Assembly: GCA_963843755.1 (NCBI GenBank)
Contig: CAWJLS010000006.1
Span: forward strand, 62,001-126,000
Direction of reading: 5' to 3'
Source: CAWJLS01 sp963843755
Lineage (GTDB): Bacteria > Acidobacteriota > Thermoanaerobaculia > Multivoradales > DATKCC01
Length of the DNA: 64,000 nucleotides
The notes beneath the pieces were generated by a model, which had not been told where the DNA came from, made no database searches, and worked only from the letters and a program-made list of their open reading frames with translations. Of the stretch, positions 1 to 9,395 are shown piece after piece. Positions within the stretch are counted from its first letter, which is position 1; every line of letters begins with the position of its first letter. The position numbers and the translations under genes are program-made.

Positions 1-40
1 CCGCGCGGAGCGTTCCTGTCGGATCGATGTCACCAAGATG

Positions 41-1588
41 TCACCTAGAAGAGAGCCATTCTCGCACTTCTCGGAGCTTCCGGTGAACCATCGCCAGTTC
101 CGGCACCCGGAGCACCTCGAGCACTACGGCGTACGTGACTCCCCCCGCCAGCAGCGGCAAGACCAGCCTCGAGGACGGCACGAGACGCACCACCGCGCCG
201 AGGACCCCCGCCATGGCGGCCGCTGCGACGACGATCTTCGCGACCCGCGGACCGAGCTCCCGCCAGACTCCTTCGGGGAGGCTCGGTGAGAGCAGGGCGA
301 CGAGGACGACGACACTCGCGGACAGACCGATGCCGGTTGCGAGGGCGACGCCGTCGACGCCGAAGCGCCCCACGAGCGCTGCGGTCGATGCGATCTGGAC
401 CACGATCCCAGTGCCGACCGCAACCAGGGAGCGAGCCCCTCGATGGTGAGCGTAAAGGACCTGCAAACACAGGGCAAGGAGGCTCGACGCCAGCAGCGTC
501 AAAGCGTACCAGCGCAAGAGGCGCGCCGTGGCGGCACTGTCGGCCGCGCCGAAAGCACCGTGCTGCAACAGCGTGGCGATCACCGGCTCGGGCAGGATCA
601 CGAACACCGCAACGAAAGGGCAAACGCCCAGAAGCAGCAGCGAGAGACTCTGGGCGAAGGAGCCCGTCAGCCCCTCCGACTCGCCGCGCGCCACCTGGCG
701 GGAGAACAGCGGCAGGTAAACCGTCGTGATGGCGTTGGCGACGATCAACATCGGGGCCGTACCGATCCTGTAGGCGTAGTTCAGATATGCCAGGGCGCCG
801 ACGGGAAGCCAGGACGCGAACTGGCGCTCGACCAGGAATCGGCCGTAGAGGAGAACCTGCGACAGCACGACCGGCAGAATCATCCGCCAGAGGTAGCCCA
901 CGTGGGGCGTGGAGAGCGCGAACGCCGGACGGTACTGGACCCCCACGCGTCGGCTCGCCGCGAGCATCAGCCCGACCTGGACAGCGGCGCCGGCGGTCCA
1001 GCCGAGTGCCACCGCGGCGACGCCCAGTCGCCGGGACAGCGCGAGCGCCAGCAACACGATCGTCAGGTTCGTCACCAGGGCACGGGCGCTGGGGAGCGCG
1101 AAGCGGCCGCGGAAGTTGAAATAAGCGCCGAGCAGCGCCGCGATCGTGACCAGAACGATCACCGGCACCATGATCCGGAGGAGGCGCCCCGCCAGGCTCT
1201 CCACCCCGGCGTCGAGGCCGGGCGCGACGAGCCGGACGAGAAGCCGCGGCACCAAGGCCCCCAGAAGCGAAAGCGCCAGGGTTGCCAGCAGCAACCAGTT
1301 GGCGAGCACGCTGATCGCCCGGACCCCCTCCTCAGGCAGCCGGTCCTCACCGCGGGAGAGGTAAGTCAGCCCCGGGAGAAATCCAGAGCTGACGGCGCCG
1401 GCGGTGACCAGCGTCAGGATCAGGTCGGGTACCGTGCGCGCGGCGACGAGCGCATCGACCTCGGAGCCGGCACCGAAGAGCGGTGCCACGATCAGATCTC
1501 GAACCAGACCGCCGATGCGGCCGAGCAAAAGCATGACGACGACCACGGCCGCCGATTCGACGGCAGCGCGCCGTGCGGGAGAACGCAT
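41..1588 (-). CDS. murJ: MurJ/MviN-family lipid II or polysaccharide flippase
   Basis: This is a polytopic membrane protein of about 515 residues, the usual size for the MurJ/Wzx (MOP) superfamily. Many hydrophobic segments are spread over the whole length. The N-terminal part reads LLGRIGGLVRDLIVAPLFG, typical of the first MurJ helix with its conserved RD. The family flips lipid-linked peptidoglycan precursor, or in some relatives polysaccharide units, across the inner membrane. An in-frame start exists further upstream at 1738, but the hydrophobic protein begins only after the ATG at 1588, so I chose that one; no strong ribosome-binding site supports it. The gene is divergent from an operon of surface-sugar genes, so a role in exporting that glycan is an alternative to peptidoglycan synthesis. 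Confidence 0.85.
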   Translation of the reverse strand: MRSPARRAAVESAAVVVVMLLLGRIGGLVRDLIVAPLFGAGSEVDALVAARTVPDLILTLVTAGAVSSGFLPGLTYLSRGEDRLPEEGVRAISVLANWLLLATLALSLLGALVPRLLVRLVAPGLDAGVESLAGRLLRIMVPVIVLVTIAALLGAYFNFRGRFALPSARALVTNLTIVLLALALSRRLGVAAVALGWTAGAAVQVGLMLAASRRVGVQYRPAFALSTPHVGYLWRMILPVVLSQVLLYGRFLVERQFASWLPVGALAYLNYAYRIGTAPMLIVANAITTVYLPLFSRQVARGESEGLTGSFAQSLSLLLLGVCPFVAVFVILPEPVIATLLQHGAFGAADSAATARLLRWYALTLLASSLLALCLQVLYAHHRGARSLVAVGTGIVVQIASTAALVGRFGVDGVALATGIGLSASVVVLVALLSPSLPEGVWRELGPRVAKIVVAAAAMAGVLGAVVRLVPSSRLVLPLLAGGVTYAVVLEVLRVPELAMVHRKLREVREWLSSR

Positions 1589-1755
1589 TCCGGGGGCGCC
1601 GGACGGGTCGTTGGTAGCCAATCTCGAGCCTCGTATACTACGTGGGCTTCCGCTCGCCGGCTCGGCCGATCTCTTCTCGGCTCCCGGCATCGATGAACGC
1701 AGAGCGCCGAGTGCAAGCTCGTCCGCGCTCGCCGCCAACCCCTGGAGCCCCTCCG

Positions 1756-2613
1756 TTGAGCCACCAGCCGATCGTCATCATCGGGGCCCCCCGTTCGGGG
1801 ACCAACATGCTTCGGGACGTGGTTACCCGACTGCCGGGATTCGGAACATGGCCGTGCGACGAGATCAACTATATCTGGCGTCATGGCAACGCTCGCTTCC
1901 CCACCGACGAGCTGGGCCCCGCCCACGCGACGCCTGAGGTCACGCGGTTCATTCGCGAAGCGTTCGAGGCTCTGGCACGGGCTCGCAGGCTTGATCGGGT
2001 GGTGGAGAAGACCTGCGCCAACTCGCTGCGCGTCGACTTCGTGGAGCGCGTGCTACCGGACGCCCGCTACCTCTACATCGTCCGGGATGGCCGCGACGCG
2101 ACGGCGTCGGCGATGGGTCGGTGGTGCGCCCCGCTCGACCTGCCATATCTCGTCCGCAAGGCGCGCTTCGTTCCCTGGGCCGATCTGCCATTCTACGGCT
2201 GGCGGTACCTGCTCAACAGGCTCCACCGGGTGGCCGGCCGAGAACTGCACCTCGCCACTTGGGGACCGCGCTTCGACGGCATGGAGGAGATCCTGCGCCG
2301 CGATGGCCTCGCCGCAGTGTGCGCCGCCCAATGGGCCCGTTGCGTGGAGTGCTCCGACCGGTCCTTCGCAACCATCGATCCGGCGCGGGTCCATGCCGTC
2401 CGGTACGAGGGGTTCGTAACCCACCCGGCTAAGGAGCTGGACCGGATCGCCGCCTTCCTCGGGCTGGCGGCCGATCCGGAGGTCCTTCAGGGAGCGGTGG
2501 CCGACGTCACGGACCGCAACGTGGCCAAGTGGAAGAGGAAGCTGGCGGCCGAGGACCTCGGTACGGCGGAACCCTATCTGCGCGCCCAGATGAGCCGTCA
2601 TGGCTACGAGTGA
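1756..2613 (+). CDS. Sulfotransferase family protein
   Basis: The N-terminus carries the 5'-phosphosulfate-binding loop IGAPRSGTN. About 80 residues later VRDGRDATAS matches the 3'-phosphate-binding strand of PAPS sulfotransferases. The protein would move sulfate from PAPS to an acceptor hydroxyl or amine, probably a sugar given its neighbours. A TTG at 1756 is preceded by GGAG at 8-nt spacing and puts the P-loop a few residues from the N-terminus, as in relatives. An ATG at 1693 is the alternative and would add 21 poorly conserved residues. The 3' end overlaps the next gene by 14 nt, so the two are co-translated. The acceptor cannot be read from sequence. Confidence 0.82.
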   Translation: MSHQPIVIIGAPRSGTNMLRDVVTRLPGFGTWPCDEINYIWRHGNARFPTDELGPAHATPEVTRFIREAFEALARARRLDRVVEKTCANSLRVDFVERVLPDARYLYIVRDGRDATASAMGRWCAPLDLPYLVRKARFVPWADLPFYGWRYLLNRLHRVAGRELHLATWGPRFDGMEEILRRDGLAAVCAAQWARCVECSDRSFATIDPARVHAVRYEGFVTHPAKELDRIAAFLGLAADPEVLQGAVADVTDRNVAKWKRKLAAEDLGTAEPYLRAQMSRHGYE

Positions 2614-3304
2614 CAGTGGGAGGCACCAGGACCGGGCGCCCACGGCGCCGACCTCAGGGCTCTCCCTGCGCGACCGCTTCTTCAAGCGGGCGCTCGACCT
2701 GGCTGTGGCCATCGTCGGCATCGCGACGACCTGGTGGCTGATGGCGCTCACCTGGGCGGTCGCCACCGTCGACACACGGCGCAACGGTCTCTTCTCCCAG
2801 GTCAGGATCGGCCGCAACGGACTGCCGTTCCGGGTCTACAAGATCCGGACGATGCGCGACCGGCCCGGGATGAAGACCACGGTCACCACCGACCGGGACC
2901 CGCGAATCACGCGCTTCGGGCGGCTGCTGCGCAAGACCAAGCTGGACGAGCTACCGCAACTGGTCAACGTCCTGCGCGGCGACATGAGCCTGGTGGGCCC
3001 ACGCCCGGACGTGCCGGGATTCGCGGATCGACTGAAGGGCGAGGATCGGCTCGTCCTGTCCGTTCGCCCCGGCATCACCGGACCCGCGACTCTGCGGTTT
3101 CGCGACGAAGAAGAACTCTTGAGTCGACAGATAGATCCGGATCGATATAATTGTGAGCTGCTTTTCCCGGAGAAAGTGCGCTTGAATCGTCAATACGTGG
3201 AACGGTATCGCCTGCGGGACGACCTGAAGTACCTGTGGTGGACCCTTCGCGGAGTCCGGCCCAACGCGCTCGGAGCGCTTCCGAGCCACGAGGAGAAGAG
3301 TTGA
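2600..3304 (+). CDS. Initiating sugar-1-phosphate transferase (PglC/WcaJ-type core)
   Basis: The 234-residue protein has one N-terminal membrane segment (about residues 22-50) followed by the bacterial sugar transferase domain. Visible motifs are YKIRTM, the charged segment RKTKLDELPQL and MSLVGPRPDV, which together form the phosphoglycosyl transferase core. It lacks the extra helices of long WcaJ proteins, so it resembles the short PglC form. The reaction joins a sugar phosphate to undecaprenyl phosphate at the inner membrane and starts glycan assembly. It overlaps the upstream sulfotransferase by 14 nt and the downstream aminotransferase by 4 nt (TTGA). The sugar is unknown. The dehydratase and aminotransferase downstream make a diamino- or amino-deoxy sugar plausible. 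Confidence 0.9.
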   Translation: MATSDSGRHQDRAPTAPTSGLSLRDRFFKRALDLAVAIVGIATTWWLMALTWAVATVDTRRNGLFSQVRIGRNGLPFRVYKIRTMRDRPGMKTTVTTDRDPRITRFGRLLRKTKLDELPQLVNVLRGDMSLVGPRPDVPGFADRLKGEDRLVLSVRPGITGPATLRFRDEEELLSRQIDPDRYNCELLFPEKVRLNRQYVERYRLRDDLKYLWWTLRGVRPNALGALPSHEEKS

Positions 3305-4461
3305 GCAGCGATACGAGCCTTGTCGAAACGCTTGCCGAGCGGCGCGAGCCGCGGGTCCCCATGTCGTCCCCGGACCTGGACCCATCGGACGTCCAGGCGG
3401 TCCTCGAGGTACTCCACTCGGGGCGCCTTGCACTCGGACCACAGGCGGAACGGCTCGAACGCGGAATCGCCGACTGCGTCGGGGTGCGCCACGGCGTGGC
3501 GGTCAGCTCCGGAACCGCGGCACTCCACCTCGCCGTCCTGGGCCTGGGGGTCGGCCCCGGAGACGAGGTGCTCGTCCCTTCCTTCACCTTCGCAGCCAGC
3601 GTCAACGCCATCCTGTTCGCCGGCGCGACGCCAGTATTCGTCGACGTCCTGCCGGACGTCGGGACCGTAGATCCCACGGATCTCGAGCGCAAGATCGGGC
3701 CGAAGTCCCGAGCCGTCATGGTCGTGGACGTCTTCGGTCACCCGGCGGAGTGGCACGCCATCCAATCCCTCGCGGAGTCTCACGGCCTGGTGGTGATCGA
3801 CGACTCCTGCGAGGCGCTCGGCGCCGCGGTCGGTGACCGCATGGTCGGCAGCTTCGGGGACGCCGCCGCGTTTGCCTTCTACCCGAACAAGCAGATCACG
3901 ACTGGCGAGGGGGGCGTGCTGGTGACGGACAGGGACGACCTGGCCGAGCTCGCACGGAGCCTGCGCAACCAGGGCCGGGGCGCCATGGGCACCTGGCTCG
4001 AGCACGAGCGCCTGGGCTACAACTACCGGATGGACGAAATGAGCGCCGCTCTCGGCGTCTCCCAACTGCGCCGGCTGGAACAGTTCCTGGAAAAGCGCGA
4101 GCGGGTGGCCGCGGCCTATTCCGCCCGACTCGGCAACGTACCGCGGGTTCGGGTTCCGGTACCCCGCCCGGGAGTGCGTATGAGCTGGTTCGTGTACGTC
4201 GTTCAGCTCGCCTCGGGGATCGATCGGGAGGGCGTCGGCGCCGAGCTCGAGCAGCGCGGCATCCCGTCGCGCGGATACTTCTCCCCCATCCACCTGCAAC
4301 CGTATATCCGCCGGCAGCTCGGCGACCTGACGGGCACACTGCCCGTGACCGAGGACCTGGCCGGGCGGTGTCTCGCCCTCCCCTTCCACAACAACCTGAC
4401 GGACCGAGACGTGGACCTGGTGGCGGACGCCCTGGCGCAAGCGATTGCTCGAACGTCTTGA
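3301..4461 (+). CDS. DegT/DnrJ/EryC1/StrS-family sugar aminotransferase
   Basis: This is a 386-residue PLP enzyme of fold type I. It has SSGTAALHLA near residues 69-78, the DDSCEALGA loop near 167 and the cofactor-lysine region YPNKQITTGEGG with Lys about residue 197. The family transaminates keto-deoxy nucleotide sugars. The start is taken as TTG at 3301 because GAGGAG lies just upstream and the codon overlaps the previous stop (TTGA), which implies coupled translation. The downstream 4,6-dehydratase would supply a 4-keto-6-deoxy sugar as substrate, so the pair probably makes a 4-amino-4,6-dideoxy sugar for the local glycan. Substrate specificity is inferred from context. Confidence 0.92.
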   Translation: MSSDTSLVETLAERREPRVPMSSPDLDPSDVQAVLEVLHSGRLALGPQAERLERGIADCVGVRHGVAVSSGTAALHLAVLGLGVGPGDEVLVPSFTFAASVNAILFAGATPVFVDVLPDVGTVDPTDLERKIGPKSRAVMVVDVFGHPAEWHAIQSLAESHGLVVIDDSCEALGAAVGDRMVGSFGDAAAFAFYPNKQITTGEGGVLVTDRDDLAELARSLRNQGRGAMGTWLEHERLGYNYRMDEMSAALGVSQLRRLEQFLEKRERVAAAYSARLGNVPRVRVPVPRPGVRMSWFVYVVQLASGIDREGVGAELEQRGIPSRGYFSPIHLQPYIRRQLGDLTGTLPVTEDLAGRCLALPFHNNLTDRDVDLVADALAQAIARTS

Positions 4462-4471
4462 GACCGATCTC

Positions 4472-6436
4472 GTGACTCGCGACGCCCACTTCGAAACGTG
4501 CAACACCCCGCCGAACAGGCTCGGCGACGAGGGCCGGCGCTCGCGCTTCAGAGCGTGGCGCAGATTGGCGATCCTGGCGCTCGACGGCCTGATCGCCTCC
4601 GGTGCGCTGTGGCTGGCGATGGCGCTGCGCTTCGACGGGTCGATCAACCCCCGGTTCCTGCCGTTGATTCCGCAGTACACGACCATCCTGGTGATTGCCC
4701 GGATCGCCTCCAGCCGGCTCTTCCGGCTCCACCGCTGGTCGTTTCTTCTCTCCGGTCTCCAGGACGCGGTGCGAGTCGCCTACGCAGGCCTCACCGGAAC
4801 GGGGCTCTTCATCCTGGGTACCTATTTCTTCCGCCTGACGAGTCCACCCCGGTCGGTCGTGGCGCTGGAGTTCTTCGTCTCGACGGCCGTCATGGGCGTC
4901 CTCAGGTTCTCACCCCGGCTCGCCTGGGTCTACCACGTCGACCGCGCAAGGGTTCGCAGAGACACGGTGCAGCGAACGTTGATCATAGGCGCCGGTTCCG
5001 CCGGCGAGATGCTCCTGCGCGATCTTCGCCGTTCGCGGGAACATGACCACGCGGTCGTCGGGTTCCTCGACGACGACTCCAGCAAGTGGGGATCGATCGT
5101 CGGCGGCAAGCCGATCCTGGGCCCGATCCACAGCCTTCCGGATCTGGTCGAGAAATACCGCATCGCCGAGGTGCTAATCGCCATCCCCCAGCTCCAGGCG
5201 CAGAGAATTCGCGAAATCTTGAGCCTCTGCTCAGCGCTCAAGATCCGGTTCAAGATCCTGCCGCTTTCCGCGATCTACCTCCACAAGCAGGCGACCCTGT
5301 CGATGCTCCAGGAACTTTCGCCGCAAGACCTGCTCCAGCGGGACGAGGTGGACTTCGCCCGGTCGCCTCTGGCGCACGCGAGCAAGGGACGGAGAGTCCT
5401 GGTGAGCGGTGCCGCCGGCTCGATCGGCGGCGAGATTAGCCGGCAGCTCCTCCAGTCGGGCGTGGCCACCCTGGTCATGGTGGACATCAACGAGAACGAG
5501 CTCTACCTCAGCTGCCGGCGGCTGGAGACCAGGTTCCCGGACACCGACCTGCGGATCGAGATCGCGGACATCCGTGAGAAGGGGCGCCTCTCCCGCCTGT
5601 TCGAGACCTACCGCCCCGAGCACGTTTTCCACGCGGCCGCCCACAAACACGTACCGCTGATGGAGACGGCGCCCTGCGAGGCAGTGAAGAACAACATCCT
5701 CGGCACCCGCAACCTGGTCGAGCTCGCGGGCGAGTACGCGTGTGAGCGCTTCGTGTTCATCTCCACCGACAAGGCTGTCCGGCCGACGAGTGTGATGGGC
5801 GCGAGCAAGCGGGTGGGAGAGATCCTCGTGCGACACGCCGAGGCCTCCGCGCCGGGGCGGTTCCGTGCCGTCCGTTTCGGCAACGTGCTCGATTCGAACG
5901 GCTCCGTCGTACCCCTGTTCCGCGAGCAGATCGCCGCCGGCGGGCCGGTCACGGTGACCCACCCGGAGGTACGCCGCTACTTCATGACCATCTCCGAGGC
6001 AGTCGGATTGGTACTCACCGCCGCCTACGGTGAGTTCGGGGCCCTCTGTGTTCTGGACATGGGAGAGCAGATCCGAATCGTCGACCTGGCCCGTCACATG
6101 ATCACCATGTCAGGCCTCACTCCGGAGGACGAGATCCCCATCGAGTTCACTGGGCTGCGTCCGGGAGAAAAGCTCTACGAGGAGTTGATGGCCGAGGAGG
6201 AGGAGCACCTGGAGCGGGCGGACCAGCGGATCCACATGCTCGTTTCGCCCCCGCCGGGCGAGCAGTGCGTCCACATGATCGATGAGGTCGTGGCCGCCGC
6301 CGGAGCGGGCGACGACGTCGCGGTCCTGCGGCTGCTGCGCTCGCTCATCCCTAGCTACTGCCCAGCCTCGGAATCCGGGCTGCCGGCGCACGCTCGATGC
6401 CAGGCGCTCGGCCACCCGACGACCGCTTCCGATTGA
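4472..6436 (+). CDS. Membrane-bound nucleotide-sugar 4,6-dehydratase (WbpM/PglF/CapD type)
   Basis: The N-terminal third holds about four hydrophobic segments, followed by a first Rossmann-like domain (IIGAGSAGE). The catalytic SDR domain then begins with VLVSGAAGSIGGE and contains ISTDKAVRPTSVMGASKR. The last motif has the altered active-site pattern of WbpM/PglF enzymes, in which Met replaces the usual Tyr. The reaction turns a UDP-HexNAc into its 4-keto-6-deoxy form. At about 654 residues it has the full length of the membrane-bound family. A GTG at 4472 is used as start; a TTG at 4445, overlapping the aminotransferase, is also possible, and neither has a clear ribosome-binding site. It is the last gene of the operon and is followed by a hairpin terminator. 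Confidence 0.9.
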   Translation: MTRDAHFETCNTPPNRLGDEGRRSRFRAWRRLAILALDGLIASGALWLAMALRFDGSINPRFLPLIPQYTTILVIARIASSRLFRLHRWSFLLSGLQDAVRVAYAGLTGTGLFILGTYFFRLTSPPRSVVALEFFVSTAVMGVLRFSPRLAWVYHVDRARVRRDTVQRTLIIGAGSAGEMLLRDLRRSREHDHAVVGFLDDDSSKWGSIVGGKPILGPIHSLPDLVEKYRIAEVLIAIPQLQAQRIREILSLCSALKIRFKILPLSAIYLHKQATLSMLQELSPQDLLQRDEVDFARSPLAHASKGRRVLVSGAAGSIGGEISRQLLQSGVATLVMVDINENELYLSCRRLETRFPDTDLRIEIADIREKGRLSRLFETYRPEHVFHAAAHKHVPLMETAPCEAVKNNILGTRNLVELAGEYACERFVFISTDKAVRPTSVMGASKRVGEILVRHAEASAPGRFRAVRFGNVLDSNGSVVPLFREQIAAGGPVTVTHPEVRRYFMTISEAVGLVLTAAYGEFGALCVLDMGEQIRIVDLARHMITMSGLTPEDEIPIEFTGLRPGEKLYEELMAEEEEHLERADQRIHMLVSPPPGEQCVHMIDEVVAAAGAGDDVAVLRLLRSLIPSYCPASESGLPAHARCQALGHPTTASD

Positions 6437-6457
6437 CCAGCGAATCGGCTACAACGC

Positions 6458-6489
6458 AAAGCGGCCCGGCATCGCCGCCGGGCCGCTTT
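6458..6489. terminator. Bidirectional intrinsic terminator
   Basis: An inverted repeat AAAGCGGCCCGGC / GCCGGGCCGCTTT flanks a 6-nt loop (ATCGCC). A-rich and T-rich ends on both sides fit use in both directions, between the polysaccharide operon and the convergent S74 gene. Confidence 0.85.
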
Positions 6490-6532
6490 ACCGGGGACTG
6501 GTCACCCCGGCTTCCGCCACTCGGGCGACCGC

Positions 6533-8380
6533 CTACCTCTCGAGTGCCTCGGCGACCAGTTCCTCCAGGGCCGCAACCCGGTGCTCCAGGTCTTCCTTCT
6601 CCCGTGCCAGCTCCTCGATCTTCTGATCGCGCTGTTGGACCATCTGACGAAGCCCCTGGATCGCTACCAAAGCCACGCCCGCCTTGTCCGACGGCGCGAT
6701 GTGATGGGCATCGGTGCCGACATTGAACGCCGCGAAAAAGTCCTCGGCCATCGGACCGACGTGCCGGATGCCGTCGCCGTCGTGCTTGTAGCTCCAGACG
6801 GTCACCGGCAAGTTCGCCAGACGCTCCAACACGTCCTGGCCGTCGAGGTTCTCGAAGCCGGTCTTCGCCTCACGGCTGGACAGCTCCGTCAGCATGCCGC
6901 CGATCGTCATGTCGCCGCCTGCGGAGAGCTGCAGCTCGATGGGTGCACCGGAGCCCGAGGCGTTGATCTGGAAGATCCCGCCGTTGGTGACGGTGTATGT
7001 CCAGGAGCCGTTCGAGGCGGCGTTGGTGTTCGAGAAGAGCAGCGTCGGCGGGCCGTTGTTCTCGATCCGCAGCATGTTGCGGTCCGACGCGGTGGTGTTC
7101 GTGTTCTCGATGTGAACCTGGCCGTCGCTGCCGATCGATCCGGTCCGCAGCACGTGCAGCGGAGCATCCGGAGACGATGTCCCGACCCCCACGTCACCGC
7201 CCGCCGCGATGTCGATCGAGCTCGACGGCGCACCCGGACGGATCCGGAGCGGCAGGGTCGAGCCGTTGGTGACGTCGCGGACGAAGAAGTTGGTCTCGTT
7301 GCCGGCGACGTCCCAGGTCTGGGGCGCGAAGCCGCTCGAGCCGTCCTGCTGGAGCCGCAGGGTCGGTGTGTCGCCGTCGACCACGTGGATCTCCGTCGAG
7401 GGGGTCGAGGTCCGAATGCCGATCCGGCCGCCGTCGTCGACGTAGAGGGAGTGGCTGCGCGCGTTCGCCTCGATGGTGAACGGCGTCCGGCTGCCGCTGA
7501 TGTCGTCGACCGAGAACTTGCTCTGGCCGCCGTTGGCGGAGTCGTTGACGGTGATCTGCCAGTCGTTCCTGGGGAAGCTGGCGGCGGTCGACGTGTCGTC
7601 GAACTTGATCCGCAGGTTGTTCTCCTTGAGCCGGATCGTGTCGAAGCCGAAGCTCTCGCCGTTGACGCAGTCGAACCCGATGCAGGCGCTGCCGTCGACG
7701 ATCAGGTCATCGTTGATGACGAAGTCCTTGGGCGCGAGAGTCGCCGGGCCGGTCCCGCCACCGCCGGTGCCCTCGAGGTCTGCGCCACCGCGGGCCGCTG
7801 CGGGGGCTGCGGCGAGGGCCGCGCTCCCCAGGCTCCCGGCACCCGAGCGAGGCACCAGAGTGGCGCTCTTCTGCCCTTCCTCCTCGCCGGAGCCCGGGTC
7901 GATGATCGTGCCCTCGACGACCGAGAAGCTCGCGCTGTCGACGCTCGCCTCGGCGGGGATGGCCCCCTTCTGCCAGAAGGACCACCAAACGTCGTCTTCC
8001 TTGCCGGAGCCCCGCGCCTCCTGCAGAGCCTCCTGGACCTCCGGATCGATCGCGGGCGTGAACCGGAGTTGCCAGGTGTAGGCTCCGTCGAGCGTCCGCT
8101 TGACCTCGCTCAGGTCGAAGACGATCTGCTCTCCGGGCTGAAATGTCCTGACGATGTCTTCGCACGGCCCGGAGATGGTCAGGACCGCTTGCGTGTATTC
8201 GTACCGAACGGTTGGGTCGAAGAAGATCGCGTTGCCCTTGTAGACGACGTTGGCCACGCGACCGTTGTTCATCGGGCCACAGCTCTGGGCCGGCGCCGCC
8301 ACCGGCATGCACGCGGCCATGGCAACGACAACTCCGCAGACGATCAGCGAGAACTTCAACGAACTTGGATTTCTCGACAC
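6533..8380 (-). CDS. Secreted tail-fibre-like protein with Peptidase_S74 domain, paralogue A
   Basis: This is a protein of about 615 residues with an N-terminal signal segment ending near APAQS. A long, repetitive beta-rich middle follows, with DGSSGFAPQTWDVAGNET and similar segments. The last 115 residues are an intramolecular chaperone (Peptidase_S74) domain. The domain starts with ELSSREAK, matching the family's Ser...Lys cleavage motif, contains HVGPMAEDFFAAF and ends in a coiled coil. In known S74 proteins the domain trimerises the passenger and then cuts itself off. The start is the GTG at 8380 because AGGAGG sits just upstream and paralogue B starts with the same MSRNP. Cys at about position 24 only weakly resembles a lipobox. 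The role is probably a surface or secreted fibre; there is no phage context. Confidence 0.85.
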   Translation of the reverse strand: MSRNPSSLKFSLIVCGVVVAMAACMPVAAPAQSCGPMNNGRVANVVYKGNAIFFDPTVRYEYTQAVLTISGPCEDIVRTFQPGEQIVFDLSEVKRTLDGAYTWQLRFTPAIDPEVQEALQEARGSGKEDDVWWSFWQKGAIPAEASVDSASFSVVEGTIIDPGSGEEEGQKSATLVPRSGAGSLGSAALAAAPAAARGGADLEGTGGGGTGPATLAPKDFVINDDLIVDGSACIGFDCVNGESFGFDTIRLKENNLRIKFDDTSTAASFPRNDWQITVNDSANGGQSKFSVDDISGSRTPFTIEANARSHSLYVDDGGRIGIRTSTPSTEIHVVDGDTPTLRLQQDGSSGFAPQTWDVAGNETNFFVRDVTNGSTLPLRIRPGAPSSSIDIAAGGDVGVGTSSPDAPLHVLRTGSIGSDGQVHIENTNTTASDRNMLRIENNGPPTLLFSNTNAASNGSWTYTVTNGGIFQINASGSGAPIELQLSAGGDMTIGGMLTELSSREAKTGFENLDGQDVLERLANLPVTVWSYKHDGDGIRHVGPMAEDFFAAFNVGTDAHHIAPSDKAGVALVAIQGLRQMVQQRDQKIEELAREKEDLEHRVAALEELVAEALER

Positions 8381-8540
8381 CTTCTTACCTCCTGTCAGGA
8401 TTGGCTCCACCCCCCCCGGCGGGGCAGATATTCGAGCCCGGCGCCGAAGCCGGGCCGCGTCGGGATCGGTCCTCCAATGACAAACGGCTTGCAGACTGCG
8501 AGAAATCGTCTGGAAGCTTGAAGTAGATAGCCATAAATCG
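8381..8540 (-). promoter_or_regulatory. Conserved structured leader upstream of S74 paralogue A
   Basis: On the minus strand the leader holds, in order: a TTTCTCGCAGTCTGC box (8491-8505), a hairpin with arms GCCCGGC/GCCGGGC (8436-8442 and 8449-8455), a short C4/G4 hairpin near 8411-8425, and AGGAGG before the GTG start. The same layout occurs before paralogue B. An AT-richer stretch (around 8520-8545) is the likely promoter zone. Confidence 0.5.
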
Positions 8541-8611
8541 ATACGAGGTCACCAAGATAGGGGTGACTTCCTTGCCGGAGTGACCTGCCACCCCGTCGGA
8601 ACACAGAACGT

Positions 8612-9099
8612 CTACAACTGCGCAGATCCCTCAGCCGAGCTCTTGCCGAGCAGCGCCTCCAGCGCTTCGATGCGCTGCTGGAACGCCTCGATCTGGCGGT
8701 CCTTCTCCGCGACCACGCTCCGCACGGTCGCCTCCAGCCCCTGGATCGCCGCCAGGGCGACACCCGCCTTGTCCGACGGCGCGATGTGCGATGGGTCGGT
8801 CCCGAGACCGAAGGCGGCATAGAAGTCCTCCGCCATCGGACCGAGATGCACGTTGCCGTGGGCATCGTGTTGGTAGCGCCACAGCATCACCGGCAGGTAG
8901 CGCAGCTGGGTCGAAACCTCCCGGGGATCGATCCTCTCGAGGTCGTTCTCGGCCGCGCGGCTTCGGCGTCGGACTTGTAGATCTGCCGGGCGATGTCGCC
9001 GTCCATCGCCGGACTGCAGATGCCTTGGGCCAAAAGAGCGGGTGTCGCGGCCAGAACCCAAGCCAGTCCGACCGCCGCCAAAGTGGTTCGGTACACCAT
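8612..9099 (-). pseudogene. Short S74 paralogue: signal peptide joined directly to the chaperone domain, frame broken
   Basis: The ATG at 9099 has a good site (GAGGAG) and a clear signal peptide (MVYRTTLAAVGLAWVLAATP), followed by about 20 residues resembling the mature N-terminus of paralogues A and B. The sequence then goes straight into the S74 domain (IDPREV, HLGPMAEDFYAAF, PSDKAGVALAAIQG and a coiled coil). The roughly 400-residue passenger is absent. One frame change near 8955-8965 separates the two parts. The cleavage Ser may survive in KSDAEA, but the expected Lys is not visible. It could be a decayed copy, or a small free-standing chaperone domain with one sequencing error. Confidence 0.65.
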
Positions 9100-9395
9100 C
9101 AGTTCGTCTCCTCAGGGGAGGAGCTGACGCTGAATCGTCACGGACAGCGCGGTCCGCGGGTAAGTCTGGGGTGGAGGGCGGCGCCGGGCCGGCCCCGCAT
9201 CCGATCCCGCCCCCACTGACATCAGATCCTGGGCTCGGACACTCGGCTCTTCATCATGAGGTGGACGCCAGGCGCGAAGCGTTTCTACCTCAATTACTCA
9301 AGCTCAGGACGTGAGCCTGGAGGTTGGCCGGCTCGAGACGAGGGCCCGACCGGAGCCGGGCCCTCCTGGATCTCGAGCCGGAACGCGCGGACCGC
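9100..9395. other. Intergenic stretch with a hairpin
   Basis: No gene is visible. An inverted repeat AGGGCCCG / CGGGCCCT at about 9341-9366 lies just after the stop of S74 paralogue B and is probably its terminator, although no T-run follows. The rest shows no feature I can name. Confidence 0.5.

Noticed and set aside
443..1696. Long open frame antisense to the MurJ gene
   Set aside because: Composition is Arg/Gln/Gly-rich with no domain. The opposite strand encodes a clear flippase; such shadows are expected at this GC content.
8300..8380. Lipobox in S74 paralogue A
   Set aside because: Cys after MAA is only a weak match, and the close paralogue B has MAMC in a typical cleavable signal peptide. 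Lipidation is not supported.
6581..8521. 646-codon open frame antisense to S74 paralogue A
   Set aside because: It mirrors a clearly conserved gene, with low-complexity Val/Asp/Arg sequence and no ribosome-binding site. The same holds for the antisense frames over paralogues B, C and D.
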